Shown here: positions 1 to 7,220 of the stretch, in pieces | How positions within the stretch are numbered: position 1 is the first letter of the stretch | Layout of the letters: each line of letters begins with the position of its first letter | Assembly (NCBI GenBank): GCA_000433735.1 | Contig: HF998340.1 | Location: 11,961-34,412 of the forward strand | DNA: 22,452 bases | Source: Clostridium sp. CAG:167 | GTDB taxonomy: Bacteria > Bacillota > Clostridia > Lachnospirales > Lachnospiraceae | Direction: 5' to 3' | Made by a program: the position numbers and the translations under genes | Notes under the pieces: generated by a model | Database searches by the model: none | What the model was told of the DNA's origin: nothing | Seen by the model: only the letters and a program-made list of their open reading frames with translations

Positions 1-645
1 CCGGAGATTGATATTGTGCAGATGAAATACGGCAATCAACTGGAACATGGCACGGCTTATAACTACGACGAGGAATACCGCCCGAAACTCTTTAAGAGAC
101 TGCGGGAATTTGTATGGATCGAGCCGGTTCATGAGATGGTCCGTCTGGATCCGGTGGTGTACGACTCAGACATTGTCATTGATCACAAGCCCCATGAAAA
201 ACACAGCAAGCGGGACTTTTTCATTTTCCAGAAAAAGATCCGGGAAGGACTGCGTCTGTCCAAGCGGCTTCATCATATGTACGCCATGGAACTTTATATA
301 TCCGGGGATGAAGAGGATTTTCTGGAAGCAGAGCCTTTTTTTACAGAAAGTGCTCTGGATCCGAACCGAAGCATAGACGAGGTAAAAGAGGCGGTGTGTA
401 TTGTATGCCGTGCCGCCAGACTCCGGGACGATGCCGCCACCATCCTGAAAATGTGCCTGAAAGATCTTCTCACCCAGGGATCCTCGGAGATGTGCTGGGA
501 GCTGGGCGAGTACTTTCTGGCAAAAGGAGACAAGGAAGAGGCATATATGTGGTATTACAACGCAAAAAATGAGGCCCAGAGTATTTTGAACCTTCATACC
601 TCTACAGACTGGCCGGAAGAAAGGATGAAAGAATTGGGGCAATGA
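1..645 (+). CDS. Glycosyltransferase, C-terminal part (5'-truncated by window edge)
   Basis: The reading frame is open from base 1 (P-E-I-D-I-V-Q-M), so the gene starts upstream; the ATG at 16 is internal. What remains is about 214 residues. It begins with the end of a family 2-like glycosyltransferase region: a WIEPVHE segment, then RLDPVVYDSDIVI and a HKPHEK motif, which I recognise from bacterial GT2 proteins that carry a helical tail. After this comes a helical, TPR-like stretch (LGEYFLAKGDKEEAYMWYYNA near the end) that ends in TAA at 643-645. The likely role is transfer of a sugar from a nucleotide sugar to a cytoplasmic acceptor in surface glycan or protein glycosylation. The neighbouring RmlD-like gene fits a polysaccharide locus. 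The catalytic DXD region is outside the window, so the donor cannot be inferred. Confidence 0.7.
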   Translation, partial: PEIDIVQMKYGNQLEHGTAYNYDEEYRPKLFKRLREFVWIEPVHEMVRLDPVVYDSDIVIDHKPHEKHSKRDFFIFQKKIREGLRLSKRLHHMYAMELYISGDEEDFLEAEPFFTESALDPNRSIDEVKEAVCIVCRAARLRDDAATILKMCLKDLLTQGSSEMCWELGEYFLAKGDKEEAYMWYYNAKNEAQSILNLHTSTDWPEERMKELGQ

Positions 646-718
646 TCATAACAAGTATTAGAATGGGGAGTCCGTTTTTTCGTATCGATTCGGACGCGTT
701 TGTAAGGAGGATAGGTTA

Positions 719-1627
719 ATGTGCAAAAAAAATGAGGAACAAAGAATTGTTGTTCTCGGTGCAAAGGGCAATTTAGGGACTCCGGTAACAGAGGAGTTGA
801 AGAGAACCGGGTTTACGGATGTTATTGAATGGACGCGTGAAACGGGAGATGTTACATGTTTTCCGGAATTGCGGGAAAAAATTTGCAATATGAAACCAGA
901 CATAGTGATAAATACAGTAGCCTACAATGATGTTGATGCATGTGAGAACGAGGGTGCCGATCAAAAACGGGCAGATATGTTAAATGTTACTCTGGTGGAT
1001 GAGTTGTCTGAAATATGCATCCGCCAAGGCATAAAACTAATTCATTTCTCCACAAACTATGTTTTTTCCGGGAGAGATGTTGAATACACGGAATCATCCA
1101 TTACATCTCCGATCAATTACTATGGGTATACGAAGGATAAAGGAGAAAAGATAATTTTGGGAAAAAATGAAAAAGGGTTAGATGGAGTTATCATAAGAGT
1201 ATCCAATTTGTTTGGACCGCCAGCGAAAAGCCAAAATGCCAAAAAGAGCTTTTTTCAGAAAATATTTGAGAAAAGCAGCCAACAGGAGTGTATCAGTTTG
1301 ATACAAGATGAAATAAACTGTTTTACCTATACTGTGGATGTGGCTAAAAGGCTGGCTGAAATGCTAAAGGCAGGGGGAATGAGTGGAATATATCACTTTG
1401 TGAATGAGGATGGGATATCGTGGTTAGAGGCTGCCCGCAGATTTTATGCGTTGCTTGGAAAGGGTATTTGTCTAAAAGAAATCGAATCTTCATCTTATGA
1501 GAGAAATGCGTTAAGACCTCAAAATGGTGTCATAGTAACCACAAGAATTAAGCCGTTGAGATCTTTTGATGATGCGTTAGCGGATTATGTAAAAGGAAGT
1601 GGTGCTGGTCTTTTTGTATTCCAGTAA
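719..1627 (+). CDS. RmlD-like NAD(P)-dependent sugar-nucleotide reductase/epimerase
   Basis: This 302-residue protein has the fold of extended short-chain dehydrogenases of the RmlD (dTDP-4-dehydrorhamnose reductase) group. Visible motifs are the nucleotide-binding glycine motif G14-x-x-G17-x-x-G20 after a beta strand (RIVVLG), the NTVAYNDVD segment that in RmlD is NxAAYTxVD, the STNYVF active-site strand with T112, and the catalytic pair Y135/K139 (YYGYTK). RVSNLFGP and a late YHFVNEDGISW segment also match the family. Family members reduce or epimerise nucleotide sugars in the cytoplasm; the exact substrate cannot be read here. AAGGAGG at 704-710 lies 8 nt before the ATG and fixes the start. 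Codon use is AT-rich (many AAA, ATA, AGA codons) compared with its neighbours, as is common for transferred polysaccharide genes. Confidence 0.75.
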   Translation: MCKKNEEQRIVVLGAKGNLGTPVTEELKRTGFTDVIEWTRETGDVTCFPELREKICNMKPDIVINTVAYNDVDACENEGADQKRADMLNVTLVDELSEICIRQGIKLIHFSTNYVFSGRDVEYTESSITSPINYYGYTKDKGEKIILGKNEKGLDGVIIRVSNLFGPPAKSQNAKKSFFQKIFEKSSQQECISLIQDEINCFTYTVDVAKRLAEMLKAGGMSGIYHFVNEDGISWLEAARRFYALLGKGICLKEIESSSYERNALRPQNGVIVTTRIKPLRSFDDALADYVKGSGAGLFVFQ

Positions 1628-1669
1628 TGCGGGAGCACCCACGGACCGGAAAGTTTTCTCCCGCATTAC
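1624..1669 (+). terminator. 12-bp perfect inverted repeat at gene end; possible terminator
   Basis: GTAATGCGGGAG (1624-1635) is exactly repeated inverted at 1658-1669 with a 22-nt loop. The left arm contains the stop codon (TAA 1625-1627) of the reductase gene. A long stable stem at a gene end suggests transcription termination or mRNA 3'-end protection, but no T-run follows it on either strand, so a standard intrinsic terminator is not proven. Confidence 0.45.
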
Positions 1670-1693
1670 GGAAACTATAAAAATGCTAAACAT

Positions 1694-1721
1694 TTGACAA
1701 AAACAGAAAAAATGGCATAAT
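1694..1721 (+). promoter_or_regulatory. Sigma-A-type promoter of the lipoprotein gene
   Basis: TTGACA (1694-1699), a 16-nt spacer and CATAAT (1716-1721). It lies about 55 nt upstream of the ATG at 1776, in an AT-rich gap directly after the inverted repeat at 1624-1669. Confidence 0.65.
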
Positions 1722-1775
1722 GTAATCATAAATTTTTGATAACACAAACAGCGTAAGTAGGAAGGAAGGTACTGT

Positions 1776-2222
1776 ATGAAACGGGTGAAGATGATAGCAT
1801 TAGGAATGGCGGTGATCGTGGGAGGACTGACAGCCTGCGGCAGCGCAAAAGAAGCCACTACATGCAAGACTGCCTATGCGGAAAATGGCCAGTATTATGT
1901 ATATGTGGACCGGACATCTGACTGGGGTAAGTCAGTTTTCAAAGACAACAAATTAGAGGACAAAATAAACAAAGATGCGACAGCAGAGGATGTAGGATCG
2001 CAGCTGACCAAGTGTGAGGATAAAGAAGATCCGGAGTATTCTCATATCATCTACAACATAAAAGGTCACGAAGACTCCAAGATAAAACTGCAGTATTACA
2101 CCAATGTAAAAATGGAGGAAAAGTACTCTTATGTGATTTCTCATGATGATTATGTAAAATACGACGGTGATGAAAAGAAGTTGGAACAGAGTATGCCGGC
2201 GTGGAAAAAGGAAAAAGAATAG
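1776..2222 (+). CDS. Small predicted lipoprotein of unknown function
   Basis: The 148-residue product has a charged N terminus (MKRVK), a hydrophobic stretch and a lipobox L18-T-A-C21, so it is predicted to be lipid-anchored on the outer face of the membrane. The mature part is charged, rich in Lys, Asp, Glu and Tyr, and has no motif I recognise. It may form a small beta-rich domain (GQYYVYVDRT, SKIKLQYYTNV). AGGAAGGAAGG precedes the ATG. The gene has its own promoter and is followed by the purA promoter, so it is probably monocistronic or weakly linked to purA. Its last codons (KEKE-stop) sit inside a 22-bp tandem repeat. Confidence 0.7.
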   Translation: MKRVKMIALGMAVIVGGLTACGSAKEATTCKTAYAENGQYYVYVDRTSDWGKSVFKDNKLEDKINKDATAEDVGSQLTKCEDKEDPEYSHIIYNIKGHEDSKIKLQYYTNVKMEEKYSYVISHDDYVKYDGDEKKLEQSMPAWKKEKE

Positions 2223-2250
2223 AATTTTGTAGGAAAAAGAATAGAATTTC
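2210..2250. repeat. 22-bp-period tandem duplication across a stop codon
   Basis: GGAAAAAGAATAGAATTT occurs at 2210-2227 and again at 2232-2249, separated by TGTA, giving a period of 22 bp. The first copy contains the last lysine/glutamate codons and the TAG stop (2220-2222) of the lipoprotein gene; the second copy is non-coding. Confidence 0.85.
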
Positions 2251-2253
2251 CAG

Positions 2254-2282
2254 TTGATGAAATCCCATTTATCATGTATAAT
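2254..2282 (+). promoter_or_regulatory. Promoter of purA
   Basis: TTGATG (2254-2259), a 17-nt spacer and a perfect TATAAT (2277-2282). Transcription would start near 2289 and give a leader of about 60 nt before the purA start. Confidence 0.65.
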
Positions 2283-2349
2283 ATTCACTGTATGCACAGG
2301 GAAAGATTGTGCAGCAGGAACTAGTTTATAGATGAATGGAGGAAGATCT

Positions 2350-3624
2350 ATGGTAACAGCTGTTGTAGGAGCCAACTGGGGCGATGAGGGAAAAGGCAAA
2401 ATTACGGACATGTTAGGAGAAGAATCCGATATTATTGTTCGTTTTCAAGGTGGAAGTAATGCAGGACATACCATTGTAAATGATTATGGCAAGTTTGCAC
2501 TTCATATTCTGCCATCTGGCGTTTTCTATGATCATACGACCAGTATTATTGGTAACGGAGTAGCCCTTAATATTCCGGATCTGTTTAAGGAGATTCAGGG
2601 GATCGTAGATCGTGGCGTACCGATGCCAAAGATCAAAGTCAGCGACCGTGCCCAGATCGTTATGCCATACCACATTTTGTTTGACCAGTATGAGGAAGAG
2701 CGTTTAGGCGGCAAATCCTTTGGGTCTACAAAGTCAGGTATTGCACCATTTTATTCCGATAAATATGCAAAGACCGGTATTCAGGTTTCTGAATTGTTTG
2801 ACGAGGAGCTTCTTCGTGAAAAAGTTGTCGGTATCTGCGAGAAAAAGAATGTATTGTTAGAGCATTTGTATCATAAACCAGCGTTGAAAGTGGATGATGT
2901 GATGGCAACACTGGCAGAGTACCGCCAGATGGTTGAGCCATATGTATGTGATGTGTCTGCTTATTTGTACGAAGCAAGAAAAGAAGGAAAGAGAATCCTG
3001 CTGGAGGGACAGCTTGGTTCCCTGAAGGATCCGGATCATGGAATTTATCCGATGGTTACTTCTTCTTCTACCCTGGCAGGATATGGAGCTATCGGTGCCG
3101 GACTGCCACCATATGAGATTAAGCGAATTGTGACAGTTGTTAAGGCATATTCCAGTGCGGTAGGTGCCGGAGAATTTGTCAGCGAGATCTTTGGAGATGA
3201 GGCAGATGAGCTGCGCCGCCGTGGTGGTGATGGCGGAGAATATGGTGCTACTACCGGCCGTCCTCGTCGTATGGGATGGTTTGATGCCGTAGCCAGTCGT
3301 TATGGATGTCGTGTTCAGGGAGCGACAGAAGTGGCATTGACCGTATTGGATGTTCTTGGTTATCTGGATGAACTGCCGGTATGTGTTGGATACGAAATCG
3401 ATGGAGAAGTGACAAGAGACTTCCCGACTACCAGCAAACTGAAGAAGGCAAAACCAGTCTATGAAGTACTGCCTGGCTGGAAATGCGATATTCGCGGTAT
3501 TACAGAATATGATAAACTTCCAGAGAACTGCCGCAAGTATATTGAGTTCATTGAAAAAGAACTGGAAGTACCGGTTAAGATGGTATCCAACGGACCGGGA
3601 AGACATGAGATCATTCATCGCTAA
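2350..3624 (+). CDS. purA: Adenylosuccinate synthase (variant form)
   Basis: This enzyme joins IMP and aspartate using GTP to make adenylosuccinate, the first committed step from IMP to AMP, in the cytoplasm. The protein is 424 residues, the usual length. It has GDEGKGK (11-17, catalytic Asp12), NAGHT with His40, the DHGIYPMVTSS region, VVKAYSSAVGAG, GATTGRPRR and a C-terminal VSNGPGR. Two usually invariant segments differ from the Escherichia coli type: GTTGRGIGP is GSTKSGIAP (125-133) and EGAQG is EGQLG (219-223). I recall the same variants in other Lachnospiraceae, so it is probably a functional subfamily. The ATG at 2350 is chosen over the in-frame ATG at 2332 because TGGAGGAAG (2337-2345) is well placed for it and gives the usual MVTAVVGANWGDEG start. 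Confidence 0.95.
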   Translation: MVTAVVGANWGDEGKGKITDMLGEESDIIVRFQGGSNAGHTIVNDYGKFALHILPSGVFYDHTTSIIGNGVALNIPDLFKEIQGIVDRGVPMPKIKVSDRAQIVMPYHILFDQYEEERLGGKSFGSTKSGIAPFYSDKYAKTGIQVSELFDEELLREKVVGICEKKNVLLEHLYHKPALKVDDVMATLAEYRQMVEPYVCDVSAYLYEARKEGKRILLEGQLGSLKDPDHGIYPMVTSSSTLAGYGAIGAGLPPYEIKRIVTVVKAYSSAVGAGEFVSEIFGDEADELRRRGGDGGEYGATTGRPRRMGWFDAVASRYGCRVQGATEVALTVLDVLGYLDELPVCVGYEIDGEVTRDFPTTSKLKKAKPVYEVLPGWKCDIRGITEYDKLPENCRKYIEFIEKELEVPVKMVSNGPGRHEIIHR

Positions 3625-3645
3625 GATGATATAATAATAAGAGAG

Positions 3646-3682
3646 AGGCTTGACCTGTATGCAGGGTCAGGCTTCTTTTTTT
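3646..3682 (+). terminator. Rho-independent terminator of purA
   Basis: AGGCTTGACCT (3646-3656) pairs with AGGGTCAGGCTT (3663-3674), with a few G-U pairs and a 6-nt loop, and is followed by CTTTTTTT. Confidence 0.85.
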
Positions 3683-3701
3683 GCTTTTTTTAGAAAATTC
3701 C

Positions 3702-3730
3702 TTGACAGATCACGATCCTGGCAGTATAGT
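3702..3730 (+). promoter_or_regulatory. Strong promoter of the ABC-transporter operon
   Basis: TTGACA (3702-3707), a 17-nt spacer and TATAGT (3725-3730), close to the sigma-A consensus. It is separated from the purA terminator by only about 20 nt, and an inverted repeat begins 3 nt downstream, overlapping the expected transcription start. Confidence 0.8.
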
Positions 3731-3733
3731 ATG

Positions 3734-3772
3734 TGTATCAAGTGTACCACATGAAGTAATACACTTGATACA
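3734..3772. promoter_or_regulatory. Predicted operator for the YtrA-type regulator (13-bp inverted repeat)
   Basis: TGTATCAAGTGTA (3734-3746) and its exact reverse complement (3760-3772) are separated by 13 nt. Inside it is AGTGTA-N13-TACACT, which I recall as the form of the operator bound by Bacillus subtilis YtrA. It sits just after the -10 box, where a bound repressor would block transcription, and the operon encodes a YtrA-like regulator at 5927-6325. Autorepression is therefore likely; the binding itself is inferred. Confidence 0.7.
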
Positions 3773-3815
3773 AAACAAAGATAAGAAAGAGAGTAATCTC
3801 GGAATGGAGGGTGTT

Positions 3816-4961
3816 ATGAAAGACAAAGTGCTGCTTCAGTACGAGTGGAAACGCCTGTGGCCTATGGCAGCCATTGGTGCCGCACTTGTTTTCTTTTTAC
3901 TGGCAGGGATGGCCAGGAATCTGACGGAAGCCACCGGTAGTTCGGTGGGAGCGTGTTTAGAGTCGTTTTACAACAGTATTTTAAATATTCAGTATAGTGA
4001 TCTGGGAAACGGGGCAACCACGACTTTTATCAGGGAACTGGTTTCTGAGATGAATATACCGGTTGTGAACATTTTGGTGATTGCCTTTACCTTGTATCTG
4101 TTTGGTGACTGGCACCGGAAAAAGACCGTAGAGTTCTGGTGCACCATGCCGGTGGTATGGGGACAGCGGGTCTTAGTCAAATGCATGGTGGGCGCCGGCG
4201 TTTTATCCGGTTTGTGGCTTGCATTTGCGGCGGGGGTGCTGTGGCTGAGAAAAGTGTTTATCTTAAAACTTCAGATGAACATACTGCTCCTGCCTGGGTA
4301 TGAAAAGTATATCGCCAACGACTGTCTGGCCAATGTGATCCTGTCTCTGGTGTCCGGCTGGCTTATTACGATGACGGTTTACGCAGTATGCTGTATGTTC
4401 CAGTGCGTGATGAATAAAGGAATGTTATCCGCATTGTTTGCGTTGATGGCTACTTCCATACCGATGGCGGCAGATCTGTTTATAAGAAATTTCTCCTCTG
4501 CTTCCGGGTGGATGTATGACTTGGAATTTTCAGATCTCTGGTATAACTTAAGCACTATCCTCTGGGGCGGCAGTTTTAATCAGACGACGGATGAGGGATA
4601 TGTGATACAGGCGGAAAACGGCTATGGACAGGTGTGGATCTGTTTTGCCAGTATGCTGCTTTTGACGGCAGCCTGTTACCTGGTGATCTGGTTTAACAGA
4701 CAGAGAGATGTGGCAAGAAAGATGCCGCTGCTTAGAAGTACACCGGTAAGGTGGGTTGTGTCCTTTGGCTGGGGAATTGTAGCGGCCGTAGGAGTGTCTT
4801 TTATGATGATACAGAGCGTTTATATGGTGACGGACGGTCTGACGGACAACAGTAACAGCGTTGACTGGCTGTTCCGGTTTGTGGTGATCCCGCTGGGAAC
4901 TGCCGTGGGAACCTATTTTATGAACCGGGGATTTAAAGTAAAAGTAAGGGAGGGACGATGA
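3816..4961 (+). CDS. ABC transporter permease 1
   Basis: A 381-residue integral membrane protein with about eight hydrophobic segments, the first at roughly residues 14-33 (WPMAAIGAALVFFLLAG). It looks like an ABC-2-type permease of the kind found with YtrA-regulated exporters, and would form the membrane channel with the ATPase encoded at 6318. Its N terminus (QYEWKRLW) and its C-terminal third (RDVARKMPLLRSTPVRWVVS) match permease 2 of the same operon (YEFRRMW; KDMAKQTFLVPGRGIRIVLA), so the two are paralogues and may heterodimerise. The frame is open back to 3681, but GGAGGG (3806-3811) upstream of the ATG at 3816, and the position of promoter and operator, support the later start. The stop overlaps the start of lipoprotein 1. 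The substrate is unknown. Confidence 0.75.
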   Translation: MKDKVLLQYEWKRLWPMAAIGAALVFFLLAGMARNLTEATGSSVGACLESFYNSILNIQYSDLGNGATTTFIRELVSEMNIPVVNILVIAFTLYLFGDWHRKKTVEFWCTMPVVWGQRVLVKCMVGAGVLSGLWLAFAAGVLWLRKVFILKLQMNILLLPGYEKYIANDCLANVILSLVSGWLITMTVYAVCCMFQCVMNKGMLSALFALMATSIPMAADLFIRNFSSASGWMYDLEFSDLWYNLSTILWGGSFNQTTDEGYVIQAENGYGQVWICFASMLLLTAACYLVIWFNRQRDVARKMPLLRSTPVRWVVSFGWGIVAAVGVSFMMIQSVYMVTDGLTDNSNSVDWLFRFVVIPLGTAVGTYFMNRGFKVKVREGR

Positions 4962-5905
4962 TGAAAAGAAAGTTATTGGCACTGGCAGTGGTTCTGGCAT
5001 TGTGTAGCGGCTGTCAGTCAGAGAGTACCGGGAGTGCAAATCTGCCTCGGTATGAGAATTTGATCTTTCGTCGTGATGTGGAGAAAGCACAGCCGGAAGA
5101 AACAAAGCAGAAAGAAAAAACCGTGCTGCCTCAAAATCTGAAACAGGCTCTGAATGATTATTGCCGGGTGCTGGATCAGGCGAAAAAAGATGGTCTGGTC
5201 GCATCCCGGACAGGGGATGATGAAGAAAAGCCTGACTACCTTCCGCTGGAAAGACTGGCCCAGGGAAAGGCCCTGGATGGAGAGGAAGAGGATCCGTTGG
5301 GACAGGTGTATGAAGACATTGCCTGTACCAGCGGGGAGACCATGAAAGAATTGCTGCAGAGGCTGGAACAGGCCGGATTTACCGGGGTGACAAAGTGTCA
5401 GAAACAAGAGTCAGTCATTTCCAGGGGGCTGAGTTTCCGGCTGGATGAAGAACTGGATGTATATTTCGGTTACTACCAGAGTGTGGTGCCGCAGTCTTAT
5501 GAAAGTTTTATCAATGAAACCATGAAGGATGGTCTTTATCTGTGTTCTCTCAGGCAGGGAGGCTATTCCGAGGTGTTGGTGTTTGCCAGCGCACAGGTTC
5601 AGAGCGGGCAGCCCTGGTGTCAGGTTGTGACGGCGGCATTTGAAAAAGGAAAACCGTATCAGATCCAGATCACAGCGGCGGCCCATAAGAAAAACGATTC
5701 ACCGATTTTTGCCGAAAATCAGAAGGAGACCATGAAAAACATGATCGCTTTTCTGACAGGAAATGAAAAAGAGGCACAGCAGTTTGTGGCGGATCTGAAG
5801 GCTTCCACATCGGTAAAGGGAAGCATCGGCGGAAAAACTTACACCAAGAAACCGATTCAAGTAAGTGATGAGTACGCTTATGGCTACAACATAACGATTC
5901 AATAG
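4958..5905 (+). CDS. Predicted lipoprotein 1 of the ABC operon
   Basis: A 315-residue product with an MMKRK start, a hydrophobic core and a lipobox-like C16-S-G-C19, so it is predicted to be anchored outside the membrane. The start overlaps the permease 1 stop (ATGATGA), which implies translational coupling. It is a clear paralogue of lipoprotein 2 (8339-9331): both have LEQAGF-T/Y-G followed by SRGL-x-F, and a C-terminal block with TG-x-x-K-x-A-x-QFV and then G-S/T-IG-x-K. I do not recognise a named domain. One lipoprotein beside each permease suggests a role in substrate capture, sensing or complex assembly on the cell surface, but this is inference. GGAGGGACG precedes the start. Confidence 0.75.
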   Translation: MMKRKLLALAVVLALCSGCQSESTGSANLPRYENLIFRRDVEKAQPEETKQKEKTVLPQNLKQALNDYCRVLDQAKKDGLVASRTGDDEEKPDYLPLERLAQGKALDGEEEDPLGQVYEDIACTSGETMKELLQRLEQAGFTGVTKCQKQESVISRGLSFRLDEELDVYFGYYQSVVPQSYESFINETMKDGLYLCSLRQGGYSEVLVFASAQVQSGQPWCQVVTAAFEKGKPYQIQITAAAHKKNDSPIFAENQKETMKNMIAFLTGNEKEAQQFVADLKASTSVKGSIGGKTYTKKPIQVSDEYAYGYNITIQ

Positions 5906-5926
5906 AAGAAAGGGGAGGATCCATCT

Positions 5927-6325
5927 ATGATACATTTGGACCTGAGAAGTTCACAGCCTCTTTATGAACAGATCATCAGCCAGTATAAATACCTATATTT
6001 GCAGGGCTTTTTGAAGAAGGGAGATGCCATTCCTTCGGTACGCAAACTGGCACTGGAACTGGATGTGACGCCGGGAACGGTGGCGAAAGCCTACCGGGAA
6101 ATGGAACAGTCCGGCATGATCGAAACCATCCGTGGAAAGGGTACTTTTATGGCAGATATACCGTTCACGGCAAGAAATGAAGGAGTGATCCGGAAAATGA
6201 AGACGGAAATCGAGAAAAATTGTATGGAACTGATTTATCAGGGACTCGGGAAAGAGGAAATTATAGCGCTGGTGGAAGAGGCGGTAGACCAACTGCTGGC
6301 GGGAAAGGGTGAAAAAAATGATTGA
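5927..6325 (+). CDS. GntR-family transcriptional regulator, YtrA subfamily
   Basis: A 132-residue DNA-binding protein. Residues about 8-70 form the GntR winged helix-turn-helix: LYEQI, the AIPSVRKLALELDVTPGTVAKAYREME recognition region, and the wing IRGKGTFM. Only about 60 mostly helical residues follow, with no large effector domain, which is typical of the short YtrA subfamily that represses adjacent ABC-transporter operons and is relieved by cell-envelope-active compounds in some Bacillus systems. The start has GGGGAGGAT at 5912-5920. The 3' end overlaps the ATPase gene by 8 nt. The likely operator is the inverted repeat at 3734-3772, so it probably represses its own operon; the inducer is unknown. 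Confidence 0.88.
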   Translation: MIHLDLRSSQPLYEQIISQYKYLYLQGFLKKGDAIPSVRKLALELDVTPGTVAKAYREMEQSGMIETIRGKGTFMADIPFTARNEGVIRKMKTEIEKNCMELIYQGLGKEEIIALVEEAVDQLLAGKGEKND

Positions 6326-7220
6326 GATCAATGGATTGTATAAAAGTTATACCGATGAGGAAGAAGTAGTAAAAGACATTCATATGAAGGTGGAAAAAGG
6401 AACGATCCACGGCCTGATCGGTCACAACGGTTCGGGAAAGACCACCATTATCAAATGCGTTACCGGTATTTATCCGCCGGATAGAGGGGAAGTTCTCCTT
6501 GGGGGAGAGCCGGTTTATGAAAATGTAAAAGTAAAAGAAAAGATTGGTTATGTGGCTGACAGCAACCAGATGTTTTCTAATTATAAAGTGCAGCAGCTGG
6601 TGAAAATGTATGAAAATATTTTTGAAAAATTTTCCAGAGAAGATTTTCAGGCGTTAAACCGTATTTTTCAAGTGCCTTTGCACCACCGGATCTCCCATTT
6701 GTCCAAAGGCCAGCAGATGAGGACGGCTTTTATGCTGAATCTGGCCAGAAACCCGGAAGTTATGGTGTTAGATGAACCTACCTCCGGACTGGATGCCATG
6801 GCCAAGAAAGAACTACTGGATCTTTTGGTCACTACCGTAGAAAATCGGGAAATGACGGTACTGATCTCATCCCATCACCTGAGCGAACTGGAAAAAATCT
6901 GCGACAATGTGACGGTGATCAAAAACGGAAGAGTATACATTGATGATGAGCTGGAGAGTGTGAAAAATCAGATCATCAAATATCAGGTGGTATTTACCCA
7001 GGGGGCACCGAAGGAGTTATATGAGCGGACGGATCTTTTACACCTTTCCAATGTGGGCTCTGTATATACGGTAGTCGTGCCGGCAGAAAAAGAGGATTTT
7101 GAGCAGCAGATGAAGCAGATCGGAGCGGTGGTTGTAGAGGAAATGCCGGTGGGACTGGAGGAAAGTTTTGTGTACATGAATAAAGCCCAGAAAGGGGTGA
7201 AGGTGAATGCACAAGTATAA
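6318..7220 (+). CDS. ABC transporter ATP-binding protein
   Basis: A 300-residue cytoplasmic ATPase that powers the permeases of this operon. It has Walker A GHNGSGKT (35-42), signature LSKGQ (128-132), Walker B ending in VLDEP (D152, E153), D-loop SGLD, and switch-region SSHHLSE (H186). The 80-residue C-terminal extension is typical of exporter-type subunits such as the CcmA/YtrB-like group. Two starts are possible: GTG at 6309 and ATG at 6318. I prefer 6318 because AAAGG (6304-6308) is then correctly spaced and the protein begins MIEINGLYKSY, the usual beginning of the nucleotide-binding domain. It overlaps the regulator gene by 8 nt and permease 2 by 14 nt, showing tight coupling. Confidence 0.92.
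   Translation: MIEINGLYKSYTDEEEVVKDIHMKVEKGTIHGLIGHNGSGKTTIIKCVTGIYPPDRGEVLLGGEPVYENVKVKEKIGYVADSNQMFSNYKVQQLVKMYENIFEKFSREDFQALNRIFQVPLHHRISHLSKGQQMRTAFMLNLARNPEVMVLDEPTSGLDAMAKKELLDLLVTTVENREMTVLISSHHLSELEKICDNVTVIKNGRVYIDDELESVKNQIIKYQVVFTQGAPKELYERTDLLHLSNVGSVYTVVVPAEKEDFEQQMKQIGAVVVEEMPVGLEESFVYMNKAQKGVKVNAQV

Noticed and set aside
670..695. GTCCG / CGGAC inverted repeat upstream of the reductase gene
   Set aside because: A 5-bp stem with a 16-nt loop is expected by chance.
2857..3618. Long minus-strand open frame (253 residues) opposite purA
   Set aside because: It is the antisense shadow of purA: no ribosome binding site, no recognisable protein features, and purA is certain.
4548..5204. 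Minus-strand open frame of 218 residues across permease 1 and lipoprotein 1
   Set aside because: Antisense shadow with His/Pro/Ser-rich composition and no ribosome binding site.
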